A stretch of DNA of 40,242 bases from Perlabentimonas sp964490015 (GCA_964490015.1 CAZBBA010000031.1:1-40242), one strand, 5' to 3'; positions 1 through 8,762 are shown, numbered from the stretch's first letter. A program made the numbers and translations. The notes: generated by a model from the sequence alone, not told the origin.

Positions 1-1
1 T

Positions 2-103
2 ATTGCCTTAATACTGAGCCTTTCGGAGCTTATCACATTTTACGGCAGCGACAACCTGGTGGTGCCTATACTAGCTGCTATTCTTTTAATGTGGTGGATA
101 TAA
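2..103 (+). CDS. C-terminal end of a polyprenol/dolichol kinase-like membrane protein (partial)
   Basis: The window opens inside a reading frame of 33 residues that ends at TAA (101-103). The tail is hydrophobic and contains the stretch ELITFYGSDNLVVPILAA. This resembles the C-terminus of the dolichol kinase/phosphatidate cytidylyltransferase-type membrane kinases, which usually end with an E-x-hydrophobic-x-x-x-G-x-DNL-x-VP motif followed by a last transmembrane helix. The start and most of the gene lie outside the window, so the family call rests on this motif alone. Confidence 0.5.
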   Translation: MALILSLSELITFYGSDNLVVPILAAILLMWWI

Positions 104-160
104 CGTTGAGTTGAGTCCAATGCTCGATGAAAATTCGTCATTAAATAATTCGAAAATTCC

Positions 161-191
161 TTGCACAAAGGTAAACTATAATTTACCTTTG
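161..191 (+). promoter_or_regulatory. Predicted hicAB promoter (Bacteroidota type)
   Basis: TTG at 161-163 is followed by 20 nt and then TACCTTTG at 184-191. This matches the Bacteroidota housekeeping pattern of a -33 TTG/TTTG and a -7 TAnnTTTG. Transcription would start near 197-199, about 20 nt before the ATG I chose for hicA (219). The promoter therefore argues against the longer reading frame that begins at 111. Confidence 0.65.
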
Positions 192-193
192 TG
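164..193. promoter_or_regulatory. Perfect 12-bp inverted repeat, probable HicB operator
   Basis: The arms CACAAAGGTAAA (164-175) and TTTACCTTTGTG (182-193) are exact reverse complements around a 6-nt spacer. The right arm contains the predicted -7 element. HicB antitoxins with a C-terminal helix-turn-helix, like the one encoded here, are known to bind palindromes in their own promoter. I infer that this is the autoregulatory operator. Confidence 0.65.
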
Positions 194-218
194 TTTGGGT
201 TGCGGAATAAAGAGTCTA

Positions 219-413
219 ATGAAATGCTCTGAACTATACCGAATATTGACTAAAGATGGTTGGTATCCAATATCGCAGAAAGGTTCTCACGTGAAACTAA
301 AACACGACTTGAAGAAAGTAATAATAATTTTTCCGAATCACGGGAGTCAAGAAATGGGTAAAGGATTAGAGAAAAAGATTTTAAAGGACGCAGGAATTAA
401 TATGTTGGATTAA
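219..413 (+). CDS. hicA: HicA-family mRNA interferase toxin
   Basis: A 64-residue protein with the compact dsRNA-binding-like fold of HicA toxins, which cleave mRNA and tmRNA when not bound by HicB. The family signature is visible: DGWY (13-16), QKGSHVKLKH (20-29) with the catalytic His24, then IIFPNHGSQEMGKGL and the terminal ILKDAGI. The frame stays open upstream to 111, but homology begins at the ATG at 219 and the predicted promoter lies at 161-191, so the shorter start is chosen. hicB follows after 5 nt, the usual toxin-first HicAB order. No disabling change is apparent. Confidence 0.88.
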   Translation: MKCSELYRILTKDGWYPISQKGSHVKLKHDLKKVIIIFPNHGSQEMGKGLEKKILKDAGINMLD

Positions 414-418
414 TAAAA

Positions 419-823
419 ATGTTGTCGATGAAAACGTTAAGAAAAAAAATAAAAATGATAGTGGAAAAAACTGACACAGGTTTTTCTGCATTCTCTGAAG
501 AATATCCTATTTACACTACAGGAAAAACGATTACTGAATTAATGAATAATGCGCTAGAAGCTGCAAACTTAAACTTTGAAGAAGAAAATATTTCAATAGC
601 ACAAGATAACTTAAAATTTGAAATTGATTTTAAACAGTTTTTTCAATACTATAAAGTGCTGAACGCAAAATTCCTAGCAGACAAAATAGGAATGAATCCA
701 ACACTATTATCACAATATGTGCAAGGACATAAAAAACCATCTGAAAAACAGACAGAGAAAATTTTGTATGGAATTCATCAGATAGGACAAGAACTTACCG
801 AAATTAATTTGATTTACAGGTAA
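419..823 (+). CDS. hicB: HicB-family antitoxin with C-terminal HTH
   Basis: A 134-residue antitoxin partner of the preceding hicA. Residues 10-60 form the partly degraded RNase H-like HicB domain (TGFSAFSEEYPIYTTGKT, then a helix with LMNNALEAAN) that masks the toxin. Residues about 80-120 form a helix-turn-helix (FLADKIGMNPTLLSQYVQG), the DNA-binding part of the larger HicB type. An in-frame ATG three codons downstream (428) could also serve as start. The palindrome at 164-193 is the likely binding site. The pair is probably a stability or stress module. Confidence 0.87.
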   Translation: MLSMKTLRKKIKMIVEKTDTGFSAFSEEYPIYTTGKTITELMNNALEAANLNFEEENISIAQDNLKFEIDFKQFFQYYKVLNAKFLADKIGMNPTLLSQYVQGHKKPSEKQTEKILYGIHQIGQELTEINLIYR

Positions 824-996
824 TAAAGACTTAATGCCCAGGCTACAACAAGAGGAGTAGTCTTGTCAAGATATTAACGAGAAGGTTGATATCAGTATTC
901 CGAACGTTTTTGCCCGCACGGAAGTTTTCGTCGGGAATCCACCGGCTGGCGGCTGGCACGCTTCCCCCACGCAATTCTTAACCTCAACCGAAACAA

Positions 997-1656
997 CTAT
1001 TCTGGCTTAACCACGTCGTAATTCTTGTTAACTATTAAATGGGCAAGCGGGCGAAGGGCAATAACGCCCATGTGCTCCCGTTCGAGGATCTGCATTCGGA
1101 ACTCGTCCACCTCCTCCTTGCCGCGCATAAGCTGCATCATCTTGGTTTCCTTGTAGGTGAGCTCAATAAAAACTTTCAGGTCGGCATCTTCGGATTTGAT
1201 GGCGTACAGGCCATCAATAATTAGGAGGTTGATTTTCTGAAAATCGGTAATCTGCTCATCTACCTGCTCGGGAATAATATCGACGCAGGGGATATGCGCC
1301 ACCTTATCCTCCTTAAACTCCTTCACATTGCGGTTAAGCAAGTCCCAGTCGTACTCATTGGGGCCAATATGATTTAACCCCATATTAAGGCGCCATTCCT
1401 TGCGGAGCAGCGGGGGCACGGAGTAGTAGTTGTCGGCATGGATTACCTTTACGCGGATATTCTGCGCCTTTAGCAGTAGCGCCAGCGAGTGCGAGAGCTC
1501 CGATTTGCCTGCACCCGACTCGCCCGAGATGGCCACAATGTACTTGTAATCGGGATTCGACGCCAGCTTTTTTTCTCTATCGGCCATTACATAGTTCAAA
1601 ATTTCGCTGGCTGCAGCCTTGTGCAGGTCGTTAATCAGCAGAATATCACCAAGCAT
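997..1656 (-). CDS. Uridine kinase-like P-loop protein
   Basis: A 219-residue protein of the uridine kinase/phosphoribulokinase superfamily, which transfers phosphate from ATP to a nucleoside or sugar hydroxyl. The Walker A motif GESGAGKS is at 45-52, after about 40 extra N-terminal residues. HADNYY about 45 residues later matches the D-x-[FY]-Y acceptor-binding motif of this family. LLIIDGLYA is a Walker B-like strand where uridine kinases usually have EGI. The C-terminal lid contains RGKEEVDEFRMQILERE. The substrate cannot be fixed from sequence. The gene stands alone on the minus strand. Confidence 0.7.
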   Translation of the reverse strand: MLGDILLINDLHKAAASEILNYVMADREKKLASNPDYKYIVAISGESGAGKSELSHSLALLLKAQNIRVKVIHADNYYSVPPLLRKEWRLNMGLNHIGPNEYDWDLLNRNVKEFKEDKVAHIPCVDIIPEQVDEQITDFQKINLLIIDGLYAIKSEDADLKVFIELTYKETKMMQLMRGKEEVDEFRMQILEREHMGVIALRPLAHLIVNKNYDVVKPE

Positions 1657-1764
1657 AAAAGGATGTATTAGTTAACACAAAGCTAACTAATTGATTAGAA
1701 TGATGCAATTTTTGAACAGCCAATAACGCAAAATAGCTGGTAACGTGTGCGAAGCAGGCTAACG

Positions 1765-2073
1765 CTAGTTTCTTTTGGTGATGATAAATTTTAGGGTTCG
1801 ATAAATGGTGGTGAAGATTAGAAAAGCCCCAAAGAGAATAAATAGAGCCGATATTCCCATAGCTATTTTTGCCTGAGCCTCCTGTGGAATCATCCCTACA
1901 ATTCGGTGCGATAAGCTAATCTTATCAGAACCTTTTACTCCTTCGGGAGCAGTATAACTCACCCAGAATAGGAATGAGCCAAAAGCGGCCATGGCAACTC
2001 CCATGCCACCCAATAGTTTAAATCCGCCCCAGTCGAACTTGGGTTTAACTACTTTCCGCATCCGTTTTGCCAT
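1765..2073 (-). CDS. Small two-helix membrane protein, function unknown
   Basis: A 102-residue protein starting at ATG 2073. The frame can be extended two codons to a TTG, which I see no reason to use. It has a basic N-terminus (KRMRKVVKPK), a hydrophobic segment at about 20-42, a polar loop (PEGVKGSDKISLSHR), a second hydrophobic segment at about 70-93, and a basic tail. This fits an inner-membrane protein with two transmembrane helices and both ends in the cytoplasm. It lies 33 bp downstream of the HAD/GH65 gene on the same strand and may be cotranscribed with it. I do not recognise a family. Confidence 0.6.
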   Translation of the reverse strand: MAKRMRKVVKPKFDWGGFKLLGGMGVAMAAFGSFLFWVSYTAPEGVKGSDKISLSHRIVGMIPQEAQAKIAMGISALFILFGAFLIFTTIYRTLKFIITKRN

Positions 2074-2106
2074 AACCAATGCTTACTGTTAGAGAGAAAT
2101 TAAGGA

Positions 2107-5100
2107 TTAAATTTTCACTAAAATCTCCTCGTTGGCGTTTAGCGTATAGGTTTCGCCTTTAATGTTTATAGGCGTGTTATCTTTTCCGGCTGTTACTGCA
2201 ATTTTTTCTTTGTCGATCCTAATCTGGAATTCAACACCGCGGAACGTGCACGAGAAGTTTATCTCAGTCCAATGCATTGGCAGATTTGGGTTTATCGATA
2301 GCTTATCGCCATGGAAATTAAGCCCTGCAAAAGCGGTTAATGTCATCAGCGCAGTTCCGGTCATTACTCCCATGTGAATACCCTCGGCAGTAGTTCCGCC
2401 CTGTATGTCGATGTAATCGCTCTTTAGCGCCTCAATGTACATATCCCAGGTTAGCTGTTTGCGGCCAATAAGCGAGGCCAGGTAGGCGTGAACTACACGG
2501 CTAAGCGTTGACCCGTGTGAGCATCGGTTGATATAGTAGTCGAAATTTTTCTCCAGAAAATCCTTGGGAAGTTTGTATCCTAAATCCTGTAGGATGTTTT
2601 TCACCACCACTGGATCGAGGTTAAAGAAGGTCATTAGGGTATCGGCCTGCTTGGAAACTTTAAACTCATCGGGCGTTTTGCCTTCAGCTTTGAGAATCCT
2701 GTCCATCCGGTAAATATTGCCATACTTTGCACGGTACGCATCCCAGTCGAGCTCTTTAAGGTTGAAGTAGCCCTCAAACTGCTCGATTATTCCCTCGTCC
2801 GAAATGCTGATTTGCATCTTTTTAACCTCGGAGTTCCATTCGGTGAGTTCCTTTTCAGTTAGATCGATGTCCGACATCACCCGGTTTTTACTCGAGTTAT
2901 CCATTACTTTCAACAGGTCGAAGGCGCGGTTAAAGAGCCACACCACCATGATATTGGTGTAAGCGTTGTTTCTTAGCCCACCCTTGCTTGCTCCGGGAAG
3001 CTTCTCGTGGAATTCATCGGGGCCCATCACCTCGTCGATATCGAATCGGCCAGTGGTGCTGTTAAGTTTGGTTTTGCTTGCCCAGAATCGACAAATGTCG
3101 AGGAAGAGCTCAGCGCCGTAAGCGTTAATAAAATCTACATCGCCGGTGATATTGTAGTAGTTCCAAACGTTGTATGCTATGGCTATGGAGATATGGCGCT
3201 GCAGCGAGCTGTAGTCGTCGCCCCACTCGCCCGAAACGGGGTTTAGGTGTACAACCTGTGTTTCCTCGTGTCCGCTGCTACCGCTCTGCCAGGGGAACAT
3301 TGCGCCCTTGTAGCCGTGCTGCTTGGCATACTCGCGTGCTTGGGGTAGCCTTCGGTAGCGGTACATCAGCACCGACTTGGCAATCTCCGGAAAATGGAGA
3401 AAATGGAATGGAAGAATATAGAGTTCGTCCCAGAAAATATGACCCCGATAGGCCTCGCCGTGCAGACCGCGGGCGGGAATTCCAAAATCGATAGTGGCAT
3501 TATGCGGCGATGTAGTAACCAGCGTGTGGTAAATATGCATCCTAATAAGTTTCTGAGCAAGACGGTCGCCCGAAACTTGGATATCAACCCTGTCCCAAAG
3601 CTTTTCCCAAGCACGGATGCTGGCCGCATGCATTATCCCAAACGATTTGAGGCTTTTCACATCCTCCATCACAAATTCGAGGGGCTTTGCAGTTTCGGGC
3701 GACATGGAGTTACAAAGAGTAATCAACTTTTCAACCCGTAGACTTTCACCCTCCTTTACCGATGCTTTTACGTAGGTGTTTACCCAACCCTCGTCGTGCT
3801 TTATGCGGAAGTTGGTGGCCAGCGGGCGATCTTGGTAAAACACATCGAGTTTTGCCGCAGCGGCAACCTCAATTCCCGACTCGGTGGTTCTAGCCAATGC
3901 GTAGGAGATGTTATCCTTGGCATTCTGCTTTAGGGGTTTAAGATGAACCTGATTAAGGGTGTTGTATCTTTCTACGCCATCGTTCTTAATGGGGATACGA
4001 AGGGCCGATTTAACGCGGATAAACCCATCGTAGTTGAGCGGGGTGAGGCTGTAGTCGATGGCTGCGTGATGCTGGTTGGCCATGCTGGCAAAACGGCGGG
4101 TCTCGATCAGGGTTTCGCGGCCATCCTTATCCCTCACAATCATCCTTTTGGTGAGTACACCGCTGCGGAAGTTTAGGTTGCGCTCCAACTCAACAACCTC
4201 GTCGATATTGGGATTGAACCATTCGCCCTCGGCTACTTTAAAGGTGATGTGGGTCCAGTTGGGGCCATTCACAAAATCCTCATTCTCAATAATCCTATTG
4301 CCTACCGATGATTTTAACTTATTGTATAACCCGGCCATGTAGGTACCCGGGTAGTTCAGCGGGTTTATTTCGCTCTCCTCAAGGGCTCCTCTGGTGCCAA
4401 AGTAGCCGTTACCCACTGTAAGCAGCGCCTCCCGTGAGCGTTCTTTTCTTGTGTCGTATCCAATGTGGCTAATGGACCACAACTCGTTGTTTAGCCCTTG
4501 GTCGAACCATTTCTCTATGCCTTTAATACCCTCAATTTCCTCCAAATCTTTAACCACTACATCGGCGCCATTAACCTTAAGTTCGTACTCATTCTCCTCG
4601 CGGGCAATGCCTAGTACAAACCCAAAGTTGCCTTTTTGCCCAGCCTGCACGCCCGAAACGGCATCTTCCACCACCACAGCCCGGTAGTACTCAACGCCTA
4701 GGTTATCGCAGGCAACTGTAAAAATATCGGGCTCGGGTTTGCCGTGTAAGCCCAGCTCGGCTGAAACCTCACCATCGACACGGGTTTCGAAGTAGTGCAT
4801 TAGGTTTGCCTTTTCGAGAACTTGCCGGCAGTTTTTGCTCGATGAGGCAACGCCAATTTTTATACCTTCCTTTTTCAGCTCATTGAGTAAAGCCACAGTT
4901 GACTCGTAAACCTCAACGCCCTCGCGCTCGAGCACCTCGTTAAAGGCTTTGTTTTTGCGGTTACCCAGCCCACATATTGTTTCGGCCTCGATGCTGTCGT
5001 TGGGGTCTCCGTAGGGAATTTTTATGCCACGCGACTCGAGGAACGACTCAACGCCCTTGTAGCGAGGTTTCCCATCGACATAGGGGAGGTAGTCGTCGGT

Positions 5101-5256
5101 GTGGGTAAACTCCATAAAGGGTTTGCCATGACGCTTGGCCCAATCTTTTAGAAACTCATCGAACATTGCTTTCCATGCTGCCGCGTGTACCAGCGCGGTT
5201 TTAGTAATCACGCCATCCAGGTCGAAAATTACTGCGTCAAAGCTATACTTACTCAT
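2107..5256 (-). CDS. Fused beta-phosphoglucomutase-like HAD and GH65 disaccharide phosphorylase
   Basis: A 1049-residue fusion. Residues 1 to about 255 are a HAD hydrolase/mutase of the beta-phosphoglucomutase type: FDLDGV with nucleophile Asp12 and Asp14, the VASSS motif, GKPEPD, and VVEDAVSGVQAG. Residues about 270-1049 are a glycoside hydrolase family 65 domain. MGPDEFHE places the general acid at Glu748, and SHGSTLS near His914 is the phosphate-binding signature of GH65 phosphorylases. Such enzymes split trehalose, maltose or kojibiose with phosphate to give beta-glucose-1-phosphate, which the mutase domain would convert to glucose-6-phosphate. The divergent trehalose-phosphate synthase gene makes trehalose a plausible substrate, but the sugar is not proven. 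The start is the ATG at 5256, just before the HAD fold; the frame stays open to 5616 but that part overlaps the divergent gene. Confidence 0.87.
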   Translation of the reverse strand: MSKYSFDAVIFDLDGVITKTALVHAAAWKAMFDEFLKDWAKRHGKPFMEFTHTDDYLPYVDGKPRYKGVESFLESRGIKIPYGDPNDSIEAETICGLGNRKNKAFNEVLEREGVEVYESTVALLNELKKEGIKIGVASSSKNCRQVLEKANLMHYFETRVDGEVSAELGLHGKPEPDIFTVACDNLGVEYYRAVVVEDAVSGVQAGQKGNFGFVLGIAREENEYELKVNGADVVVKDLEEIEGIKGIEKWFDQGLNNELWSISHIGYDTRKERSREALLTVGNGYFGTRGALEESEINPLNYPGTYMAGLYNKLKSSVGNRIIENEDFVNGPNWTHITFKVAEGEWFNPNIDEVVELERNLNFRSGVLTKRMIVRDKDGRETLIETRRFASMANQHHAAIDYSLTPLNYDGFIRVKSALRIPIKNDGVERYNTLNQVHLKPLKQNAKDNISYALARTTESGIEVAAAAKLDVFYQDRPLATNFRIKHDEGWVNTYVKASVKEGESLRVEKLITLCNSMSPETAKPLEFVMEDVKSLKSFGIMHAASIRAWEKLWDRVDIQVSGDRLAQKLIRMHIYHTLVTTSPHNATIDFGIPARGLHGEAYRGHIFWDELYILPFHFLHFPEIAKSVLMYRYRRLPQAREYAKQHGYKGAMFPWQSGSSGHEETQVVHLNPVSGEWGDDYSSLQRHISIAIAYNVWNYYNITGDVDFINAYGAELFLDICRFWASKTKLNSTTGRFDIDEVMGPDEFHEKLPGASKGGLRNNAYTNIMVVWLFNRAFDLLKVMDNSSKNRVMSDIDLTEKELTEWNSEVKKMQISISDEGIIEQFEGYFNLKELDWDAYRAKYGNIYRMDRILKAEGKTPDEFKVSKQADTLMTFFNLDPVVVKNILQDLGYKLPKDFLEKNFDYYINRCSHGSTLSRVVHAYLASLIGRKQLTWDMYIEALKSDYIDIQGGTTAEGIHMGVMTGTALMTLTAFAGLNFHGDKLSINPNLPMHWTEINFSCTFRGVEFQIRIDKEKIAVTAGKDNTPINIKGETYTLNANEEILVKI

Positions 5257-5422
5257 ATCTTGTTGTATTTTGTTTACATCGAATAAAAAACAAAAACCAT
5301 TTGGTTTGACCCTTAGACAGGTAGCCCGATAACCCATCATTATTTGAAAAAATGGTTTTATTTTGCTAATATAGTAAAGTTTTTTGACGTGGAAAGTGGA
5401 TTGGTAATTTAAAACGAGAACT

Positions 5423-7630
5423 ATGAGCAGGCTATTTATTGTATCGAATAAGCTACCCTTTGAGATTGTAAAAGAGGATAGTAGAGCAAAAATTACGGAA
5501 AAGCATGTAAGAACTCCAAATAGGCTAAATGCGTACTTTAAGCTCAAACGATGCTCGTGGATAGGTTGGACAGGTATGGAAACTGAGGAGTTGGGCATGA
5601 CCGAAAAGGAATCCATCTATATGGAGTTAAAGAAAGAGCGATGCTATCCAGTTGAGCTCAACGGTGATGAAGTTCAACTTTACCTTAATGGATTTTGCAA
5701 TGGTACGCTATGGCCTTTATTCCATTACTTTACTCAGCATAGCGAGTTTAATGCTGATAGTTGGGAGGCATACAAGCAGATAAACCAGCGGTTTGCCGAT
5801 ACCATATTAGCGGTGGCAAAACCCGAGGATACCATTTGGGTGCACGATTACCATTTGCTGTTGCTCCCGCAAATGCTTAGAGATGCAATGCCCAATATAA
5901 CCATAGCATTTTTCTTACATATTCCATTCCCATCATATGAGATTTTCAGGATATTGCCATGGCGAAGGGAGATTGTGGAGGGTATCCTAGGGGCTGATCT
6001 TATCGGCTTCCATACCTTCGACTATGAACGCCACTTTATGAGTTCAATACGTCGGTTGCTGGGTTTCGACAATATTCTAAATACAGTTAAGCTCGATGAG
6101 CGAGTAGTAAAGATCGAGAACTTCCCTCTGGGGGTCGATTTTAAACACTTTAGCAAACTCTCTCAAACTCTTCAGAAGCAATCAACAATTCCTGCAAAAA
6201 GTTTGCGCGGACAGTTCTTGGGGTCGGTTTTGCAGAATAATTCAAAGCTAATTCTATCAGTCGATAGGCTTGACTACGCCAAGGGAATTCCACAGCGCCT
6301 AGATGCGTATGAGCGATTCCTTACCGAGAACAGCGATTACATTGGAAAGGTATCGCTAGCCCTTTTCGTGATCCCTTCGCGCGAGGTGCTGGCAGAATAT
6401 CAAAGCCTAAAGCGCACTGTTGACGAAATGGTGGGACGGATAAACGGACAGTATGGAACTGCCGGTTGGCTTCCTATCTGGTATTTTTATCGTTCATTAA
6501 CCCGCGAGGAGCTGGTGGAGATGTACTCAATCTCTGATATTGCTTTAGTAACCCCCCTCAGAGATGGGATGAACCTTATTGCCAAGGAGTATGTGGCCTC
6601 GAGGGTAGATCAAACCGGTGTTCTTGTTCTAAGCGAGATGACTGGCGCGGCCAAGGAGATGAGCGAGGCTATTCAGGTAAACCCCAGCAATATTGCCGAT
6701 GTGGCACAGGCCATAAAAGCGGCAGTGGAAATGCCGATAAAGGAGCAGCGACAGAGGAACAGTGTGATGCAGAAAAGGCTGCAGGTATACAACGAGGCCA
6801 AATGGGCGGCCGATATTTTAAGTGCAATAAAAGGGGTGAAAAAAATGCAGGAGACCAATTTAACCCGACGGATTTCACCAACCATTATCGAAAACATAAA
6901 GGGTAACTACAATAAAGCGGACAAACGAATTATCTTTCTCGATTACGACGGTACTTTAACCGGATTCCACAACGATCCGCAGATGGCTATACCCAATGAT
7001 GAGTTGTACAATATATTACGATCGTTGGTTCGCGACACAAGCAACCGGATTGTCATTATTAGCGGGCGCGATAAGGAAACTTTGGGCAAATGGTTTGCCG
7101 ATTTCAGCACCATAACATTTGTGGCTGAGCATGGTGTTTGGGTTAAACCACCTAGCGGTACTTGGGGAATGCTAGAGCCGATAGATAAGCACTGGATGGA
7201 CATAATTCGACCGCTTATAAATTTTTACGCCGATCGTACGCCGAGGTCTTTTCTGGAGGAGAAGAACTATTCGCTGGTTTGGCACTATCGCAATGCCGAT
7301 CCCGACCTTGGCGTAATGCGAGCTTGGGAGCTAAAGGATGAGCTGCGCGATTTGGTGTCGAACCTAAACCTCGAGATTATGGATGGCGACAAGGTAATTG
7401 AGATAAAGAATTCGGGAGTGAACAAAGGCAGGGCGGCAGCAAAGCAGCTGTCTCAGGATAAGTTCGATTTTGTGATGGCCATTGGCGACGACTGGACCGA
7501 CGAGTACACCTTTGGCGCCATGCCTGAGAATGCATTTACCATTAAGGTTGGCACAAAAAGCACTAAGGCCAATTATTACATCGACTCGGTGGAAAGCGTA
7601 AGGAAATTGCTTGCCGTTCTTGGTGAGTAG
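5423..7630 (+). CDS. Bifunctional trehalose-6-phosphate synthase/phosphatase
   Basis: A 735-residue OtsA-OtsB fusion. The GT20 synthase half (1 to about 480) joins glucose from UDP-glucose to glucose-6-phosphate; visible motifs include VHDYHLLLLPQMLRD, FFLHIPFPSYE, DRLDYAKGIPQRL and LRDGMNLIAKEYVASR. The HAD phosphatase half (about 500-735) has LDYDGTL with nucleophile Asp507 and Asp509, SGRDKETLG, AEHGVW and GDDWTDEYTF, and would release trehalose. The N-terminal loop is unusual: the family's SNRLP is SNKLP here, and the GGL donor-binding motif that normally follows is not visible; the sequence runs through RTPNRLNAYFK to WIGWTGME. Synthase activity or donor choice may therefore differ. The gene is divergent from the GH65 fusion with 166 bp between them. 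Confidence 0.9.
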   Translation: MSRLFIVSNKLPFEIVKEDSRAKITEKHVRTPNRLNAYFKLKRCSWIGWTGMETEELGMTEKESIYMELKKERCYPVELNGDEVQLYLNGFCNGTLWPLFHYFTQHSEFNADSWEAYKQINQRFADTILAVAKPEDTIWVHDYHLLLLPQMLRDAMPNITIAFFLHIPFPSYEIFRILPWRREIVEGILGADLIGFHTFDYERHFMSSIRRLLGFDNILNTVKLDERVVKIENFPLGVDFKHFSKLSQTLQKQSTIPAKSLRGQFLGSVLQNNSKLILSVDRLDYAKGIPQRLDAYERFLTENSDYIGKVSLALFVIPSREVLAEYQSLKRTVDEMVGRINGQYGTAGWLPIWYFYRSLTREELVEMYSISDIALVTPLRDGMNLIAKEYVASRVDQTGVLVLSEMTGAAKEMSEAIQVNPSNIADVAQAIKAAVEMPIKEQRQRNSVMQKRLQVYNEAKWAADILSAIKGVKKMQETNLTRRISPTIIENIKGNYNKADKRIIFLDYDGTLTGFHNDPQMAIPNDELYNILRSLVRDTSNRIVIISGRDKETLGKWFADFSTITFVAEHGVWVKPPSGTWGMLEPIDKHWMDIIRPLINFYADRTPRSFLEEKNYSLVWHYRNADPDLGVMRAWELKDELRDLVSNLNLEIMDGDKVIEIKNSGVNKGRAAAKQLSQDKFDFVMAIGDDWTDEYTFGAMPENAFTIKVGTKSTKANYYIDSVESVRKLLAVLGE

Positions 7631-7643
7631 GCTGGATTAATAT

Positions 7644-7684
7644 ACTGAGGGCCATTATTTGCGTAGCAAATAATGGCCCTCAGT
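7644..7684. terminator. Perfect 19-bp hairpin between convergent genes
   Basis: The arms actgagggccattatttgc (7644-7662) and its exact reverse complement (7666-7684) leave only a 3-nt loop. It lies 13 bp after the trehalose gene and 9 bp after the rfbB stop, so it could serve both. Neither side has a proper U-run. It may be a bidirectional terminator or a 3'-end stability structure. Confidence 0.55.
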
Positions 7685-7693
7685 TCAGCACAA

Positions 7694-8746
7694 CTATCTA
7701 TTTCCGTATTGCTGCTGATAGTAGTTGGCGTAATCGCCCGAGACGATATCGTCAATCCACTGCTTATTAGTCAGGTACCAGTCTACTGTTTTTTCTAGGC
7801 CCTGCTCAAATGTTACGGTTGGTTCCCAGCTAAGTTTGCTGCTTATCTTAGAGGAATCGATGGCGTATCTTAAGTCGTGGCCAGCCCTATCGGTTACAAA
7901 GGTGATTAGTTTTTCCGAGGTTCCGGTTTCCCTCCCCAGCTTGCTGTCCATAATCTTGCAAAGCAACTTAACCAGATCAATGTTTTTCCACTCGTTTCCT
8001 CCGCCAATATTGTAGGTTTCGCCGTTTTCGCCGTTGTGGAATATTAAATCGATGGCTGAGGCATGATCCTCCACGTAGAGCCAGTCGCGCACGTTAAGCC
8101 CTTTGCCGTAAATGGGCAGCGGTTTCATCTGCTGAATATTGCTGATTACAAGCGGAATTAACTTTTCGGGGAACTGGTTTGGCCCGTAGTTGTTGGAGCA
8201 ATTTGAAATAACTACGGGTAATTTATAGGTGTGGTTGTACGCGCGAACCAGAAAATCGGAGCTGGCCTTCGAGGCCGAGTAAGGGCTGCGTGGGTCGTAA
8301 GGGGTAGATTCGGTGAATAAGCCTTCGTCGCCCAGGCTACCGTAAACCTCATCGGTGGAGATATGGTAAAACCGCTTGCCCTCAAATTTACTGCCCCACT
8401 GCTGTCGGGCGGCGTTAAGCAGCACCACGGTTCCCTCAATGTTGGTCTTAATAAAATCCATGGGATTTGTTATGGATCTATCCACGTGCGACTCTGCCGC
8501 TAGGTGGATTACGCCGTCGATATTGAAATCGGCAAAAACCTTGGCTACACGCTCCTCGTCCCTAATATCAACCTTTACAAAATGGTAGTTGGGTTTGCCC
8601 TCAATATCTTTCAAATTTTCCAGATTACCAGCGTAGGTTAGGCAATCCATGTTGATGATATTGCAGCTGGGGTAGCGGTTTACCAATCGGCGCACCACAT
8701 GCGAGCCAATAAACCCAGCACCGCCTGTTACAAGTATGTTCTTCAT
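7694..8746 (-). CDS. rfbB: dTDP-glucose 4,6-dehydratase
   Basis: A 350-residue extended short-chain dehydrogenase that converts dTDP-glucose to dTDP-4-keto-6-deoxyglucose, the second step toward dTDP-rhamnose and related surface sugars. The NAD-binding TGGAGFIGSH is at 7-16. The catalytic STDEVYG is at 130-136 (Thr131, Asp132, Glu133), and the YSASK pair is Tyr156/Lys160. AAESHVDRSI and NNYGPNQFPEKLIPL are also typical of RmlB. Length is normal. The usual partners rfbA, rfbC and rfbD are not in the window, so the gene is isolated here. Confidence 0.95.
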   Translation of the reverse strand: MKNILVTGGAGFIGSHVVRRLVNRYPSCNIINMDCLTYAGNLENLKDIEGKPNYHFVKVDIRDEERVAKVFADFNIDGVIHLAAESHVDRSITNPMDFIKTNIEGTVVLLNAARQQWGSKFEGKRFYHISTDEVYGSLGDEGLFTESTPYDPRSPYSASKASSDFLVRAYNHTYKLPVVISNCSNNYGPNQFPEKLIPLVISNIQQMKPLPIYGKGLNVRDWLYVEDHASAIDLIFHNGENGETYNIGGGNEWKNIDLVKLLCKIMDSKLGRETGTSEKLITFVTDRAGHDLRYAIDSSKISSKLSWEPTVTFEQGLEKTVDWYLTNKQWIDDIVSGDYANYYQQQYGNR

Positions 8747-8762
8747 GGGTTATTATAATTGA

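Noticed and set aside
111..218. 36 extra N-terminal residues for HicA
   Set aside because: They include the predicted promoter and operator, and homology to HicA begins at the ATG at 219.
824..996. Possible feature in the gap after hicB
   Set aside because: Neither a coding frame, a clear hairpin nor a promoter could be supported.
5257..5616. N-terminal extension of the HAD/GH65 gene by 120 codons
   Set aside because: It lies upstream of the HAD fold, covers the intergenic region and overlaps the start of the divergent trehalose gene on the other strand; the residues do not resemble any part of the family.
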